Assembly: GCA_012931725.1 (NCBI GenBank)
Contig: CM022947.1
Span: 21,659,880 to 21,723,879 of the forward strand
From: Litsea cubeba
Lineage: Eukaryota > Streptophyta > Magnoliopsida > Laurales > Lauraceae
Direction of reading: 5' to 3'
DNA length: 64,000 bases
The notes below the pieces were generated by a model. It was not told the DNA's origin. It was given only the letters and a program-made list of their open reading frames with translations, and searched no databases. Made by a program: the position numbers and the translations under genes. How positions within the stretch are numbered: the first letter of the stretch is position 1; every line of letters begins with the position of its first letter. Below, in pieces: positions 1-11,352 of this stretch.

Positions 1-1084
1 AGTGGAAATCAACATACATTAGTTCATTCATTCAAAGTGAATCCATAAATCATAAAGGATTAGAACATAATGAGGAAAAGCCATGAAACCAAACAAGAAC
101 ATGAAAACATCATATTAATTGAAAATTCCACTTGCCTCTAGTCAAGATAGGAGTAAAATTACTCTTCAAAGAAGGTTCTAGTGCTTCAAGCTCCATGATC
201 ACAAAACCCCCAAAATAGCTCAAAAGAAACCCTAGAAGACCAATCCATTGTAAAACTCCATGAAAACCCATTGCATATGGGATTAAAACACTCGAAATGG
301 AGAGGAAAACAAGAATCTCAAGAAAAGGAAACCATTGCTAACCTTGAGAAATCCAAACAAAGAAGAAGAGCTTAGATGAGTGCCTTGCTCTAGCCCAAAA
401 ATCTTGAAAATAGGGTCTTTGGAAAGCTTGAGAGATGAGGAAGAAGAAGGTGGGATCAATCCTCACTTGGCACACAAGAAAGAAGCTTGCAAAAAGGAGA
501 GAGAGAGATGGCTGGAAAGGAAGGAGCCCTCTCCCTCAGCCAAAAGTTGCTGGAAACGAAAATGAAGGAGAAGAGATGGGTTCCCCTTCTTATAAGGTGG
601 GTTTTGTGGGCCCCAATCTTCACAAGGCTGAAACTCACATTTGCGGGCCCCGAACGAAAACGACGAAGAAGACAAAAACGATCAGCGAAATATCTAGTTT
701 CCGAAAAGTATATTTTCCCCAATTTCTGAAATTTTCGAAATTCATGGACAGATTTAGGGTGAAAAGTCAGTTTTGTCCTTTTTCTCGAAAAATGCACTTT
801 CTGATCATCAAATCAATATGGTCAAAACATGGAAGTTGTTAAACTTCATAAAATGAGTCGAAATACACCAAAATCAGAATTTTTAGAAATCAAAAGTAAT
901 TTCTCATAAAATACATATCATATGGACCGGGTCAAACCAAAGTCAACGGTCCTCAAAATCTCAAGGTCTATGGAAAAATCTAGTCAAACTCAAAACAAAG
1001 TCAAACAAACTCAAATCTCGCTTAAAAAGCTAAGCCACGATTAAAACAATACTAAACAGAGGAATTGGGGGTCGGGGTCTTACA
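1..1084 (-). mobile_element. Probable Ty3/Gypsy LTR fragment (Tekay/Del-like start)
   Basis: On the minus strand the segment ending at 1084 begins TGTAAGACCCCGACCCCC, which resembles the 5' end of plant Tekay/Del-type Gypsy LTRs. No coding frame of note occurs in 1-1084. The other LTR end lies outside the window, so neither length nor target duplication can be checked. The short open frames at 435-842 are low-complexity and are not considered genes. Confidence 0.4.
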
Positions 1085-1500
1085 GATGGTGCTGCGCCTT
1101 GGTTCTGTTGTGAGAGAGATGGACGAGGTCTGCATGCGAGGGAGATGGAGGAGCGCAGGTCGCCTGGAGAGATGGAGGAGCGCAGGTCTCCTGGGAGATG
1201 GAGGAGAGGGCTGAGGTCGTGAGGGAGAAGGAAATGGAGGGATGGCTGATAAAGAGATGAGGGATTGAGGGATTGTTGGGCGAGAGAGGGTTAGAGAGAT
1301 GAGGGATTGAGAAGAGGCGAGGGACCTGGAAATGATATGCACTTGAGCGGGCGCGGGAAATGGAAAATGGGGCGGGCACAGTGGAATGTTATTTATGGGG
1401 ATGAATTAATCTTGACGGCCCGAGTTAACTTTTATTCTTCCAAAACAAAAATAATGAACATATAATTTTTCAAGTTAAATAAATTATCAAAATTTGGCAA
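1085..1500. other. Non-coding flank with GA-rich short repeats
   Basis: No gene is visible. A short GA-rich unit (GAGATGGAGGAGCGCAGGTC) occurs at about 1142-1161 and again at about 1169-1189, with a partial third copy near 1195. The rest is unremarkable AT-rich sequence. Confidence 0.4.
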
Positions 1501-1995
1501 ATTGACATTTGCCGGCGATATAGGTATTTCGCCGGCAAAAAATATATCCTTTGCCTGCGACACAAATATTTTGCCGTTAAAACATAACCTTTGCCGGAGA
1601 GAGAGAGAAGAGCGCGCAAGAGATAGAGAGAGTGAAAAGAGGGGTTTCGGTGGCGGGAGAGGGAAAAAAATTGGGAAATTTACCGATAATTATTTTTTGT
1701 CACAAAAAATAAAAATTTTCATCGGTAAAAATTAAAAATTTTTTTTGAAAAAAAGTAAAAAAGTCTACCAACCTTTACCGATGTTTTATATTAAACGTCG
1801 GTGATAAATTTTCCGACGCTAATTTTCGTCGGTAAAAAAAATTTTCCGACACGTTTTGTCACGGGCAGACATGGGCGAGACAAAATGGGATTTGTTGCCA
1901 CTAACTCTATTGGTGGTGGCAACAAGTAAGAAATAGCCACAAAAACACTGGCCGTGGCAAAAAGTTCAACGCTAAAAGTCATTTTTTTGGTAGTG
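1501..1995. mobile_element. CACTA-type transposon end, copy 1
   Basis: The block ends at 1981-1995 in a sequence whose reverse complement starts CACTACCAAAAAAAT, the terminal form of CACTA (En/Spm) elements. Upstream are subterminal short repeats built on CCGGCGA/TCGCCGG and CCGACG/CGTCGG pairs (about 1510-1860), typical of CACTA subterminal regions. No transposase frame is present and the opposite end is not recognised. The element is non-autonomous or a fragment. Confidence 0.55.
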
Positions 1996-2528
1996 TGAGC
2001 AATGGGTTCTCGATGGGTATCGCGAAAAGAAGAAGGTGTGCGAAATTTTTTTGGTGTCAAGATTTGGGTTCTCAGTGGGTATCGTCTATCCCTAATTTGG
2101 GGTTAAATTTTGGTTTTAAAAAAAAGGGTGCGAAATATTTTTGGAATATTAATTTGGCAGGTTTCTTTTTTTATGGCATACGAAATGTGGGCTGTGAAAG
2201 CTGATTAATGTTACAGCTTCTCAAAGCAGGCCGTGAACTTAATTTGAATGGCTTGGCCTTTTACAGAGTGCAACATGTGGGCTGTGATACCCTAATATTT
2301 TTACGGCTTGCAAATGTGGGCAGCAAATGCTCAATAATTTATGGCGTCCTAAATGCACGCCGTAATTGATAAGATCTCACGGCGCGCAAAATGCATGCCT
2401 TAATAAAGAGAAGAAAAAGCCCTTTTGCGGCTCGTATTCCATGCGCGCCGTACTATTATATCATTTACGGCTTGCATTCAATGCACGCCGTAAATGAAGC
2501 GCTGTAAAAGCCCTGAAATGGTGTAGTG
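1996..2528. mobile_element. CACTA-type transposon end, copy 2
   Basis: The right boundary at 2528 reads, in reverse complement, CACTACACCATTTCAGGGC, a typical CACTA terminus. The interior (about 2160-2510) has repeated short motifs of the type TTTACGGC(G/T)TGCA in both orientations, distinct from the motif of the neighbouring CACTA blocks. The left boundary is not defined. No coding capacity is seen. Confidence 0.55.
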
Positions 2529-3060
2529 GTGTGGACCAAAAGTCTGTCTTATGACCAAATTCAGATTGAACTGTTTGAGAGTCAGTTTCTTTCCTTTCAT
2601 ATATTTCATTTAGAATTTAAAAACAGATGACGTGGGAGGTACACCTAAAAACTGAGGAGATGATGCATCTTCTGGAGTTATGATTAGACCAACCCCCTCT
2701 CATAAGTTATATGTGTTGTTCGTACTAAATCTAGTTGTTTCAAACTTTCTTAGTATTTCCTAGATGTTTGAATTTCATTTGTTTGAAGAATTGTTTGTTG
2801 AAAATGCATTTCGAATTTAAAAGGAATGTTATGATAAATATGCATGTTTATGAACAAATTGATTTGAAAAAGAATTACTTACAGATACATCCTCATAATC
2901 AATTGATTTGTTTTCCAAATTGTTTATATTTGAATGGATTCATAGTTATTTCCACATTTGTCAAATTAAACACGTTTGAAAAATGATTTATCTTGGACTT
3001 ACAAGTTTTTCAATCTTTTAAATGGAATTATTTTGTAATATCTCATTACCATATTAGTTT
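2529..3060. other. AT-rich non-coding sequence
   Basis: No coding frame with recognisable content, repeat or terminal structure was found. A short open frame at 2735-2986 has no recognisable protein features. Confidence 0.3.
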
Positions 3061-3540
3061 GAGTCTGTAAGTTAGCTGGGTTAAGGGTTTTATGTGTTCA
3101 GAGAGTCCCTCTTCAGTTAGCCCATTTTTCTCTGAACCTGATAAGAAATCAGGTTTGTCCCAGTTGAGCCGGTCGACCTCCTGGAGTGGTTGGTCGACCG
3201 GACATGCGTGCCCAGCAACTTAAAAAATTGCGTTGGGCTGTTTCTGTTTCAAAACAGAATTTCTTCAGTTGAGCAGGTCGACACCCTTGGACTCGTCTTC
3301 TTCTTCCAATCAGCTTCCTGGGTTGATTTTCTTCCTCCTTTTCCTAGTTCAACTAACGTGTTTCGTGAATGCTATGGTGAATGCTTATGTGATGATTGCA
3401 TTTATTTAGCTTTCGCATTTTGATTGTTAATCATCACAAGAGACTAGTTTAATTTAATTAAGTTAAAATTGGTCATAGTTGGTCACTATTTGTAGATCAC
3501 CCTATTCACCCCCCCTCCTATAGGGTTAGGCCCCCGGGAC
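3061..3540 (+). mobile_element. Possible Copia LTR remnant
   Basis: GGTCGACC-type motifs recur at about 3168-3290, and the segment ends in CTATTCACCCCCCCTCC (about 3501-3517) followed by a pyrimidine-rich stretch to about 3545. A C-rich CTATTCACCCCC stretch near the LTR end is common in several plant Copia (SIRE/Maximus-like) elements. There is no primer binding site and no internal region next to it, so this would be a solo or truncated LTR. The assignment rests on motif resemblance only. Confidence 0.3.
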
Positions 3541-3544
3541 TTTC

Positions 3545-3625
3545 ACGAAGCGCAATGGCCCAATGGATAAGAGTATTGAGCTGGCCCAAAAAACTCTTGG
3601 GCTCATGAATCCATGTCCTTTAAAT
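3545..3625 (+). other. tRNA-like relic (box A match)
   Basis: The sequence TGGCCCAATGGATAAG near 3558-3573 matches the box A region of plant tRNA-Arg genes. A degenerate GAATCC stretch about 45 bases later could be the remains of box B and the T-arm. The acceptor stem does not pair and the anticodon arm is not convincing. It could be a decayed tRNA gene or the head of a tRNA-derived SINE. Confidence 0.25.
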
Positions 3626-3699
3626 CTAATATCGAATATCGGTTCCAAAATTCTTATCTTCTTCCTAGACTGAACGAACTCTGCTTTTCTGCTAAGCAA

Positions 3700-4562
3700 A
3701 AGGATAGATGAGGCCGGTCGTTTGTTTCTCCCAATTTACATATGTAAACATCCCGCATGTGAAAAAGATTCAAATCATTTATGTTTGTTTACAACATTTA
3801 CACACTAGGTGTGTAAATCACATGTGCTTTTGCTGTGTAAAATATGTGCAAAAGAGACAATACATTTTCGCTCATGATGAGTGTGAAACGTTTTACATAC
3901 CGGCCTAGTTTTGGCAAAGCTATAGTGGACACACAACTTGGACGCCTTTTTCATTTTTCTTTTAATAATATGGCACCAAAATTTGTGATCCAAATCGTTG
4001 ATCATGTTAGGGGGGCTAAAAACGGCTATGATACCAAAAGTCAACCGTTGGATCATTATAGATTGTGATGTACTGATGAAAACTTACAGACCATTAGATC
4101 ATCATTTATGGAATTTTGTACGCCCTATTTTCGCAATCCAAATTTTTAGTCATCTTTAAAAGGTCATTTATAGTTATAGGTCCCAACCCCAAATGTTGAT
4201 TCAATATGGATCATGAAATATATTTGAAATAAATATCAATCGTTGGATTAATACACGATTACTACAGTGCATTCACGAGTTAAGACATGCAGTCCGTTTT
4301 TTTCTACATTTCCGAACAATCTGGATCACTAATGCAAGATATGGACCATAGACCCTCTTTATATGGCAAGTAACGTCTACTGGATCAAATTCCAACGATT
4401 GATCCTTCATGTATTGTGAGATATTGACAAAAAAGACCAAAGGGTTAATGGTTCAATTTTAAATTTTATTGGCCACTTTTTTCCGATCTAAACCTAAAAT
4501 CCTCTTTAGGAGGTCAACAATGATTATCTGGTCAAATCTCATCGCTTGATTCATCATGGATA
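3700..4562. repeat. Degenerate dispersed repeat with a CGTTGGAT-type motif
   Basis: Variants of CGTTGGATC followed by TTATAGATTGTGATGTACTGA-like sequence recur near 4033, 4239, 4396 and 4540, at an irregular spacing of about 150-200 bases. The region looks like the non-coding interior of an old DNA transposon, with no terminal repeats that could be paired. No gene is visible. Confidence 0.35.
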
Positions 4563-4564
4563 TA

Positions 4565-5710
4565 ATTATTTTATTTTCGTCGGTAAAATGAATATAAAAA
4601 TAAATTAAAGTTATTAAATAGATTTACCGACGTTTTATTTCTCCGCTAAAATTAAAAAACATATTTACCGACGTTTTTATTTTCGTCGGTAAAATGAATA
4701 TAAGAATAAATAAAAATTAATAAACATATTTACCGACGTTTAATTTTGTCAGTAAAAGTAAAAATTAAAATTTAAAAAGATATTTACCGACGTGTTTATT
4801 TTCGCCGGTAACATTAATATAAAAATAAATGAAAATTAATAAACATATTTACCGATGTTTAATTTCGTCGGTAAAGGTCAAAAATAAAAATTTAAAATGA
4901 TATTTACCGACTTTTTTATTTTCGTCGGTAAAATTAATATAAAAATAAATAAATATTAATAAATATATTTACCGACGTTTAATTTCGTCGGTAAAATTAA
5001 AAAATAAAAATATCTAAATATATTTACCGACATTTTTATTTTCTTCTGTAAAATTAATATAAAAATAAATAAAAATTAATAAACATATTTACCGACGTTT
5101 AATTTCATCGGTAAAGGTAAAAAATAAAAATTTAAAAAGATATTTACTGACGTTTTTATTTTTGTCGGTAAAATTAATATAAAAATTAATAAATATATTT
5201 ACCGACGTTTAATTTCGTCGGTAAAATTAAAAAATAAAAATTTAAAAATATATTTACCGACTTTTTTGTTTTCGTCGGTAAAATTAATAAATATATTTAC
5301 AGACGTTTAATTTCGTCGGTAAAATTAAAAAATATCTTTACCTACGTTTGTATTTTCGTCGGTAAAATTAATATAAAAATAAATAAATATTCATAAACAT
5401 ATTTACCGACGTTTCATTTCGTCGGTAAAAATTAAAAAGAAAATTAAAAGCATTTTTACTGACGTTTTATTTCGTCGGTAAAATTTAAAAAATAAATTAT
5501 TTTTTTTAAATTTAAGAATGGCCTTTACCGACGTTTTTTAAAATTCGTCGGTAAAGGATGTACTTTTAGCCACGTTTTTTACGAAACTTCGGTAAAAGCC
5601 TACACCCTTTACCGACAACAGTAAAAACGTCGGCAAAAATGTATCCTTTACCGACGAATTTTAAAAATCATGGCTAAAAAACGTGACTAAAAGTGCAACT
5701 TGTTGTAGTG
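4565..5710. mobile_element. CACTA-type end with a long subterminal inverted-motif array, copy 3
   Basis: From about 4570 to 5650 the motif TTTACCGACG and its complement CGTCGGTAAA alternate, each pair enclosing about 10 bases of T-rich sequence. Pairs are separated by AT-rich linkers, giving a higher-order period of roughly 118 bases. The block ends at 5710 in TTGTTGTAGTG, the reverse complement of CACTACAACAA, a classic CACTA terminus. Such arrays are where CACTA transposase binds. No transposase frame lies in the window and the opposite end is not found. Confidence 0.6.
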
Positions 5711-5944
5711 ATTGAAATGCAACTGCAATTAGCCAAAAAAAAAAATATGACTAATTAGTGTTGCATTCACCGCAGGATAGAACTCGATCTCCTCGACTTG
5801 AATCCAAAGATCTTTGTTGGAGTCTTTTTTAAGGGACAGATGCCCCACTGTGGGCCTGTTAACGGAGAAAAAAAAAATTAGCATCTTTCATACAAATTTC
5901 AATCCAATTACTCCAAGATATCAGCTTCCACCCATTATACAAAT
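5711..5944. other. Non-coding sequence between CACTA end and PPR relic
   Basis: AT-rich sequence with no recognisable gene. A frame from 5814 overlaps the start of the PPR-like relic. Confidence 0.3.
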
Positions 5945-6165
5945 TTATTTCTATGTTGATTCTATAACACTGATTAGAATCCTGCAAGCATTTGTACATG
6001 TACGATATTATTTCTTGGAACTCAATCATCGGTGCATATGCTAAGCATGGTGATTGGCCCTGGTGAAAGAGGGGTGGGAATGTTTCAATTCAGGATTGTG
6101 ATACTAGACCAAATAACCTTGTTGGGATTTTGACAGCTTGTGTCAACTCAGGCTTGGTGAAAGGG
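5945..6165 (+). pseudogene. Pentatricopeptide repeat (PPR) protein fragment
   Basis: Three short frames resemble consecutive PPR motifs. One reads VDSITLIRILQAF at about 5955-5994. A second reads ISWNSIIGAYAKHGD from about 6009. A third reads RPNNLVGILTACVNSGLVK at about 6105-6164. These match the conserved positions of plant PPR (PLS/E-type) proteins, which bind organellar RNA. The frames are interrupted by stops and shifts, no signal peptide or start codon is seen, and the fragment covers only about two repeats, against ten or more in an intact protein. It is a relic. Confidence 0.5.
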
Positions 6166-6527
6166 GTGGGAATGTTTTAATCAGCTTCCTTTCGCGTTGG
6201 CCATCTCAATGAAACTATGAATCTTATCAGATCAATGCCTTTTTTTCATATTAATAATTAGCTGAAACGTCGATCAAAGGCCAAAAGAACAAACCCCTAC
6301 ACTAGCCTGGAGCTCGCTGGGGGAGATGAGATTTTGAGAGAAAAGGTGGAAGGAGGAAGGAGGAAGGAGGAAGGAGGAGAAGGAAGAAGGAAAGAGGCAA
6401 AACCAATACCCAAATTTCTAAAACTGTTGCACGCATAAAGCCCTAGGGGCATTTTTGGGTTTTGAAGAAAACAGGGGAAAAATCACCGGAAACTGTCCAT
6501 TTATGCGCTTTGTCTTGATATAAAAAA
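6166..6527. other. Non-coding left flank of the MULE, with a GGAGGAA simple repeat
   Basis: A purine-rich simple repeat (GGAGGAA units) spans about 6345-6400. No gene is visible. The last seven bases, TAAAAAA at 6521-6527, recur directly after the right end of the MULE at 30607-30613 and may be what is left of its target duplication, although they are low complexity. Confidence 0.4.
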
Positions 6528-6664
6528 GGGGTTTTAACGAAAAAACCCTCATAAACATGGTATTATTGCAATTGGCCCTAGTAAAGAAGACCACACTGAT
6601 TGGGCCCCAATTCATCGTTTCCTTTTTTTTTTGTCTTTTAGCGCAATAGTCGATATCGACTATT
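6528..6664 (+). repeat. MULE left terminal inverted repeat
   Basis: Reading inward, the segment contains GGGGTTTTAACG, AACCCTCATAAAC, GGTATTATTG, AATTGGCCC, a T tract, and GTCTTTTAGCGC. It ends in the 20-base perfect palindrome AATAGTCGATATCGACTATT at 6645-6664. The reverse complement of 30465-30606 has the same blocks in the same order. The two repeats differ by scattered substitutions and by length of the T tract. Confidence 0.85.
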
Positions 6665-8849
6665 ACTGCGCATTTCGTATCCCCACCAACTCGCACCGTC
6701 TCTGTCTCCTTTTCCTCTTTTCCCCTTTCCCTTTCCCTTTCATCGTCGTTGTCGTCTTCTCTCTTCTCAACGGTGGTCCCAGACGGTGGTCCCAAGGTAT
6801 CAATCTTCCGGACTTTTCGCAACATTATCCTATAAGGTAACGCATATGGAGGTATGTTTCTGTTCGTCGTCGTATTTGTGCCCTAGGAGTATTTGTACTG
6901 AAAATTTGCAGTGGGATTTATTGTGTTTTGATGGGTTTTGATCGTTTGGAAGGGAGCAACCTTGCAATCTCCTTCTAACTCTGTATTTTCAATAAAATGC
7001 AATCTCATTCACACGTTCTAGTTTGCCCATTTAGAAATGGATGCACCGAAGTTGAGCGCTGCTATTTGTTCGTTTTTTGTTGGGTTATATGGAATCATAA
7101 TACATTGGTTTTGAATTAAGATAACATCTCAATGGAATTTACAAACTGGATTCCAAATAACAAAGTAGAAGTAGCCCACTCTTTGATTTGAGGATGAAAA
7201 TTTTCACTTGTGAAGCATAGGATCCATGCTTTCTATTTTCAGTGATTTTTTCCTCTTTAAAAATATAGCAAGTGCAGTTGTCTAACCTAAAGAAAGTAAT
7301 AATTTGACACAATCACAGTTGGGAACCACACATCACTCTCCAAAAACATATACTGGATATATTTTTTTCCTCCTCATTTACTTGAAATCCAACTGCATTA
7401 TCAATCAAACAAATATTTTTATGTATCGATGATTGGATAGGAATGCTTGGCATGTTTTTCCTCCTCATTTGTTTGGCATGATTAGAGATGGAAAAAGACA
7501 TCAGAAAAATGTTTCATGCCTTACCAACCTAGTCTGTCTCACCAAACAAAATGAGGTGTTGATCGCTTATACCGTAACTACGCATACCAGTAGTACCAAA
7601 CACTTCCAAATTTTATGAATAACTTGATGGACATCTGATTTGATTGCTTCGGATTTATATATCTATTCTGATACGACTTTTTGATATAAATGTTTTAAGT
7701 TTAGTTATAATTGGGGCTATATGTTTAAATGGAATTAAATTCGTCAAAATCATATAATGAAATGGGTTATATTGAAACAATTTCATACAGGTAAGGGGTG
7801 AGGGTTATAAAGTGGATATGCCATAAAAAAGAAGATCATGTGATAGTCATTTGTGGATCTTCATCTTTATTCTCCAATTTTAGATACTATCATATAAATG
7901 AATTTTTCTGAATAGACTTCGAATCAAATTAACTTTTACTGACAGACTAATTTTCAAAGATATGCTATCTTATAAAGAGGGTGAGACTAGTTGATTTTTT
8001 CAGTTCATTTCTCAACAATAGAATAGTCCAAGACATGGCATTTGTTTAACCAATGTGATTAGACTAGCAATTAGAGAGATCCAAACAGATCTGAATATGC
8101 TACGGATTTTGTAGATGTTTGACTTGATATTTTCCTAATAGTTCCAATCTGAATGGGGGTCTTCGAATAGACGTTGAATAACAGCACTCAACAAGTGATT
8201 AGACATGCCATTTTGTACGTGATTTGTTGAGTAATTAGAGAGATATTATAATACCCTATAGTAGTCCATAAAACGACTTTTGGTCACCTAAAAATTTCAT
8301 GAGAGGTTGGCATGTAACTGAGCAAATGTCGGCATTCATTAACCATGTCATGGGAAATCTTACGATTGAAATAATGTGAATGTAAAAGATGTCAGCAGTG
8401 CATACTTGGCATTGAATTATCTAAAATTCATTATATTCCTAAAGTTTAAGTTTCAAGTATAAAAAAAAGAAGTTGTTTAAAGGCATCTTACAAAACTTGA
8501 TCTCCAATCCTTCAATCTTGACCACATGAGAGATACGGATGCCTTAAAAACTTAATAAATTCTTCACCAACTAAGCAAATGGGCAGCAAACTATCATACA
8601 ATTAAGGATCGGCTTGCTTCAGTTTTGGCTGATACTTTGTCCTATGTTTGTGATATGAGACTTAGCTAAACTCCGGCTGAGTCCATTGGTAACTCTTCCT
8701 TACATATATATACTATTCTATTGTACACATTTGTATTTGTGTGAATTCTTGGATTACATGTTCCATTTGTAATAAATATTTTTGGGCCTTCTACACATAT
8801 AAGTGTTAAAAGTTCATTTCATCTATTTAATAAAAGTAACGGATGATTT
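6665..8849. other. MULE interior upstream of the mobile-domain gene, no clear exon
   Basis: A pyrimidine-rich stretch (about 6690-6770) follows the terminal repeat and could be a 5' untranslated region. ATATGGAG followed by GTATGT at about 6845-6857 would fit a first exon and donor site, but nothing confirms it. Between about 6900 and 8849 no frame with recognisable protein content was found. Confidence 0.35.
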
Positions 8850-9103
8850 GTGAGGGAATTTGTTTGTAATCACCAACTTGGCATCATCGCGGATATTACG
8901 AATTTATAATCGGTATTGGACTTGGTAATCCAAGCTGTAACTAAGCATTGCCTATCTATATACATTTCTGGCTTTGAATTATTACTCATTAGGAAGTTAT
9001 GTTCCCACAACTGCACAAGTTGCTGCCCTGTGATGCATGGCCCATACTCCGAATAGTCAAAACTAATTTGATTGTCCACTATCCATATTAATTGGGCAAT
9101 TAT
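8850..9103 (+). repeat. 254-bp direct duplication, left copy
   Basis: The stretch beginning GTGAGGGAATTTG and ending GGGCAATTAT is repeated almost exactly at 11353-11606; I see one substitution (ATTATTACTC against ATTGTTACTC). The two copies flank the solo LTR directly. A normal Copia target duplication is 5 bp, so this copy did not arise from a normal integration. Confidence 0.9.
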
Positions 9104-9820
9104 TATTGGGATTGGTGTATGCCCTAAAGCCCACTAGCTGCACTCTCATCTTTTGTTACTGGATATTTACTGGTTATTTAATGGAATGACTCTTTTCTCT
9201 TTAAACATGTACATATGTATGGTTGTGTAAGGCCCATTGTTTATAGTAAATGAATTAGGTGTGTAGTGTCTACACATAGATAGGTCTAATTCATGGACAC
9301 TGGAAACAACATATTTGTTCATAACTGAGAGATGGAGCTGGGCACTTCATCTTGGTATAAGTTATAGTGAGAGACTCCCCTGTATTCAGGGTGACTTACC
9401 TAAGTCATGGGAGGACTTTCCCGGATTTATCTCATTAGTGCATATGCAATGCATTGAACAGGACCATGGAAGGTGTGATCTCTAAAATAGTACTATCACT
9501 GAGAGAGATCAAGTCACCTCATGCTACTGAGTGACCAGTGCTCTTAATCTTGAGCATTTGTGGATGAACTGACGAAGTCAAGTTCTTGTGCTTTAATTCA
9601 CTGTGGGTGAGATTCTTTTCATGGGTCAACTGCTTTGTGTTTTGGGTACTCGGATTTGATCAGTTGGGACGTGCAGATGCAATAAAGAATCTATGCCATC
9701 TAATGATGGAATGATCGTCCCCTTAGAATTATCCGATTAATCATCAAAATCTAAGATCTTAGTATATGGATGTTCCATATGGATATTGAACTTGTGGGTC
9801 GCTCCCTGGACCAAGAGAAT

Positions 9821-10287
9821 GATATACGGATGATGATTAAGTTAAGGATATGAAGTTCTAAGGTTTAGATATAATCAAGAAGGTTGATAGTACATCTGAT
9901 AACCTGACTTGATTATGGATGTTACATAGAGGGGCATTAAAGTCATTTTACTTAGTAAGTCGAAGATAACTGTCATTTTCTGATGAGCTTATTATATTAT
10001 ATATTTGTCCCTGGAGTTCAACCATAACTCTTTAGTGGAATGAGTTAAGGTTATGATATACGGATGATGATTAAGTTAAGGATATGAAGTTCTAAGGTTT
10101 AGATGTAATCAAGAAGGTTGATAGTACATCTGATAACCTGACTTGATTATGGATGTTACATAGAGGGGCATTAAGTCATTTTACTTAGTAAGTCGAAGAT
10201 AACTGTCATTTTCTGATGAGCTTATTATATTATATATTTGTCCCTGGAGTTCAACCATAACTCTTTAGTGGAATGAGTTAAGGTTAA
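9821..10287 (+). repeat. 234-bp tandem duplication inside the solo LTR
   Basis: The stretch beginning GATATACGGATGATGATTAAG at 9821 starts again at 10055. Both copies run through CTTATTATATTATATATTTG to GAGTTAAGGTTA. The copies differ by very few positions. The LTRs of the related full element have this segment once, so the duplication is specific to this copy. Confidence 0.9.
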
Positions 10288-10854
10288 AATGGTCTTTATG
10301 TTACTATGGGTTTAGCATGGACATTTTGGTCATTTTGGGAGCCAATGGCAAATATGTCTTTTGGTCCTTTCTCTAGTCACTTTCCAAGATTGGCATGGTT
10401 TCCTAAAATGTTTAGATAACATATAGTTGAATTATTTTAGTGGAAAAATAATTTTGAGTTTAAATTCAAATAGGCTTTTGATGGCATACGTGAATTTAAT
10501 TCTAGATAAATTATTTGTCGGCCATGGTGTGCATTAGTATGTGGAACGTCCATAATGGGATTTCCATGGGTAAGGTTTCCAATTTTGAGTAGGTCTCTCT
10601 ACTTGGAAGGTTGGACTCCTCTTTGGATTAGTATTCCTATAAGAAAGTTTCCTTTTTGAATTAGAAACTTAAATTAGTAAGTGTTGTGCAACTAGGATTA
10701 CTAGTTGCCAAAGTTTGTGGGATGTTCCTTTAGTTTCCTTTTCTAATTGGAGTGTTTCTAAAAGGAAATAAATCTTTACATTATAGATTCTTTTTAGGAC
10801 ATCTATGAGAATTAGAAGAGATAGCTTTTTTAGGAAAGCAATCCCAAAAGTTTC

Positions 10855-10862
10855 TATAAAAG
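10855..10862 (+). promoter_or_regulatory. TATA box of the solo LTR
   Basis: TATAAAAG lies where the equivalent boxes of the full Copia LTRs lie. It would drive transcription on the plus strand, toward the mobile-domain gene about 0.8 kb downstream. Confidence 0.5.
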
Positions 10863-11352
10863 AGGAAACCCATCCCCTTGGATGTCCATCCCTATGCAAG
10901 AGACTATTCCACACGTCCAAGCCCTCCTTCTTCTTCTTTGAAGAGAGCATAAGGTCTGAGAATTTTTCCATAGAAAATAGTTCTCAAAACTCATCTAGAA
11001 ACCTAGATTAAGATCCCACCATCTTAGCCAATCAGATTTGGAAGTGAGATAGAGAAGAAGATCAAAGGCAATTCTACTGCAGAAAATTCCAGCAAGTTGT
11101 TTGGTAATTGCAAGTCTGAGTTCAGCCCTTTGGATCTATTTTTCTAGAGATTTGAAGTCTACAAATCTTCAAGGTAATAGTCTTCTTGATTCTCCTTTAA
11201 TTATACACTTGTTGGCCATGAATTCATGGAGTTCTTTTGCGATCTATATGGCTGATTTATGCTGCCCAAATCAGATTTTTTAAAAATCTGTCATGTTACA
11301 AATCAGCCATGAACGTCTTCCCCTAGTGATGTTCAGATCTGAATCGCAGTTT

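Larger units (their letters stand above)
9104..11352 (+). mobile_element. Solo Copia LTR, same family as the 14335-23982 element
   Basis: Read on the plus strand it starts TATTGGGATTGGTGTATGCC, against TGTTGGG in the intact element, and ends at GAATCGCAGTTT, lacking the last six bases (CTTTCA). Between these points it matches the LTRs of the nearby Copia element in inverse orientation. The extra length (2249 against about 2003) is explained by an internal 234-bp tandem duplication. A TATAAAAG box is at 10855-10862. The altered first dinucleotide and the missing end distinguish it from a standard solo LTR. Confidence 0.85.

Noticed and set aside
435..842. Open frames near the window start as a gene
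   Set aside because: Low-complexity, Lys-rich, overlapping frames on both strands inside an LTR-like segment; no domain or splice support.
1052..1379. Ser/Pro-rich minus-strand frames
   Set aside because: Direct product of the GA-rich short repeat; both frames show the same repetitive composition.
8870..9079. Minus-strand 69-codon frame present in both 254-bp copies
   Set aside because: It is conserved between copies only because the DNA is duplicated; no domain recognised and it lies in an intron of the opposite-strand gene.
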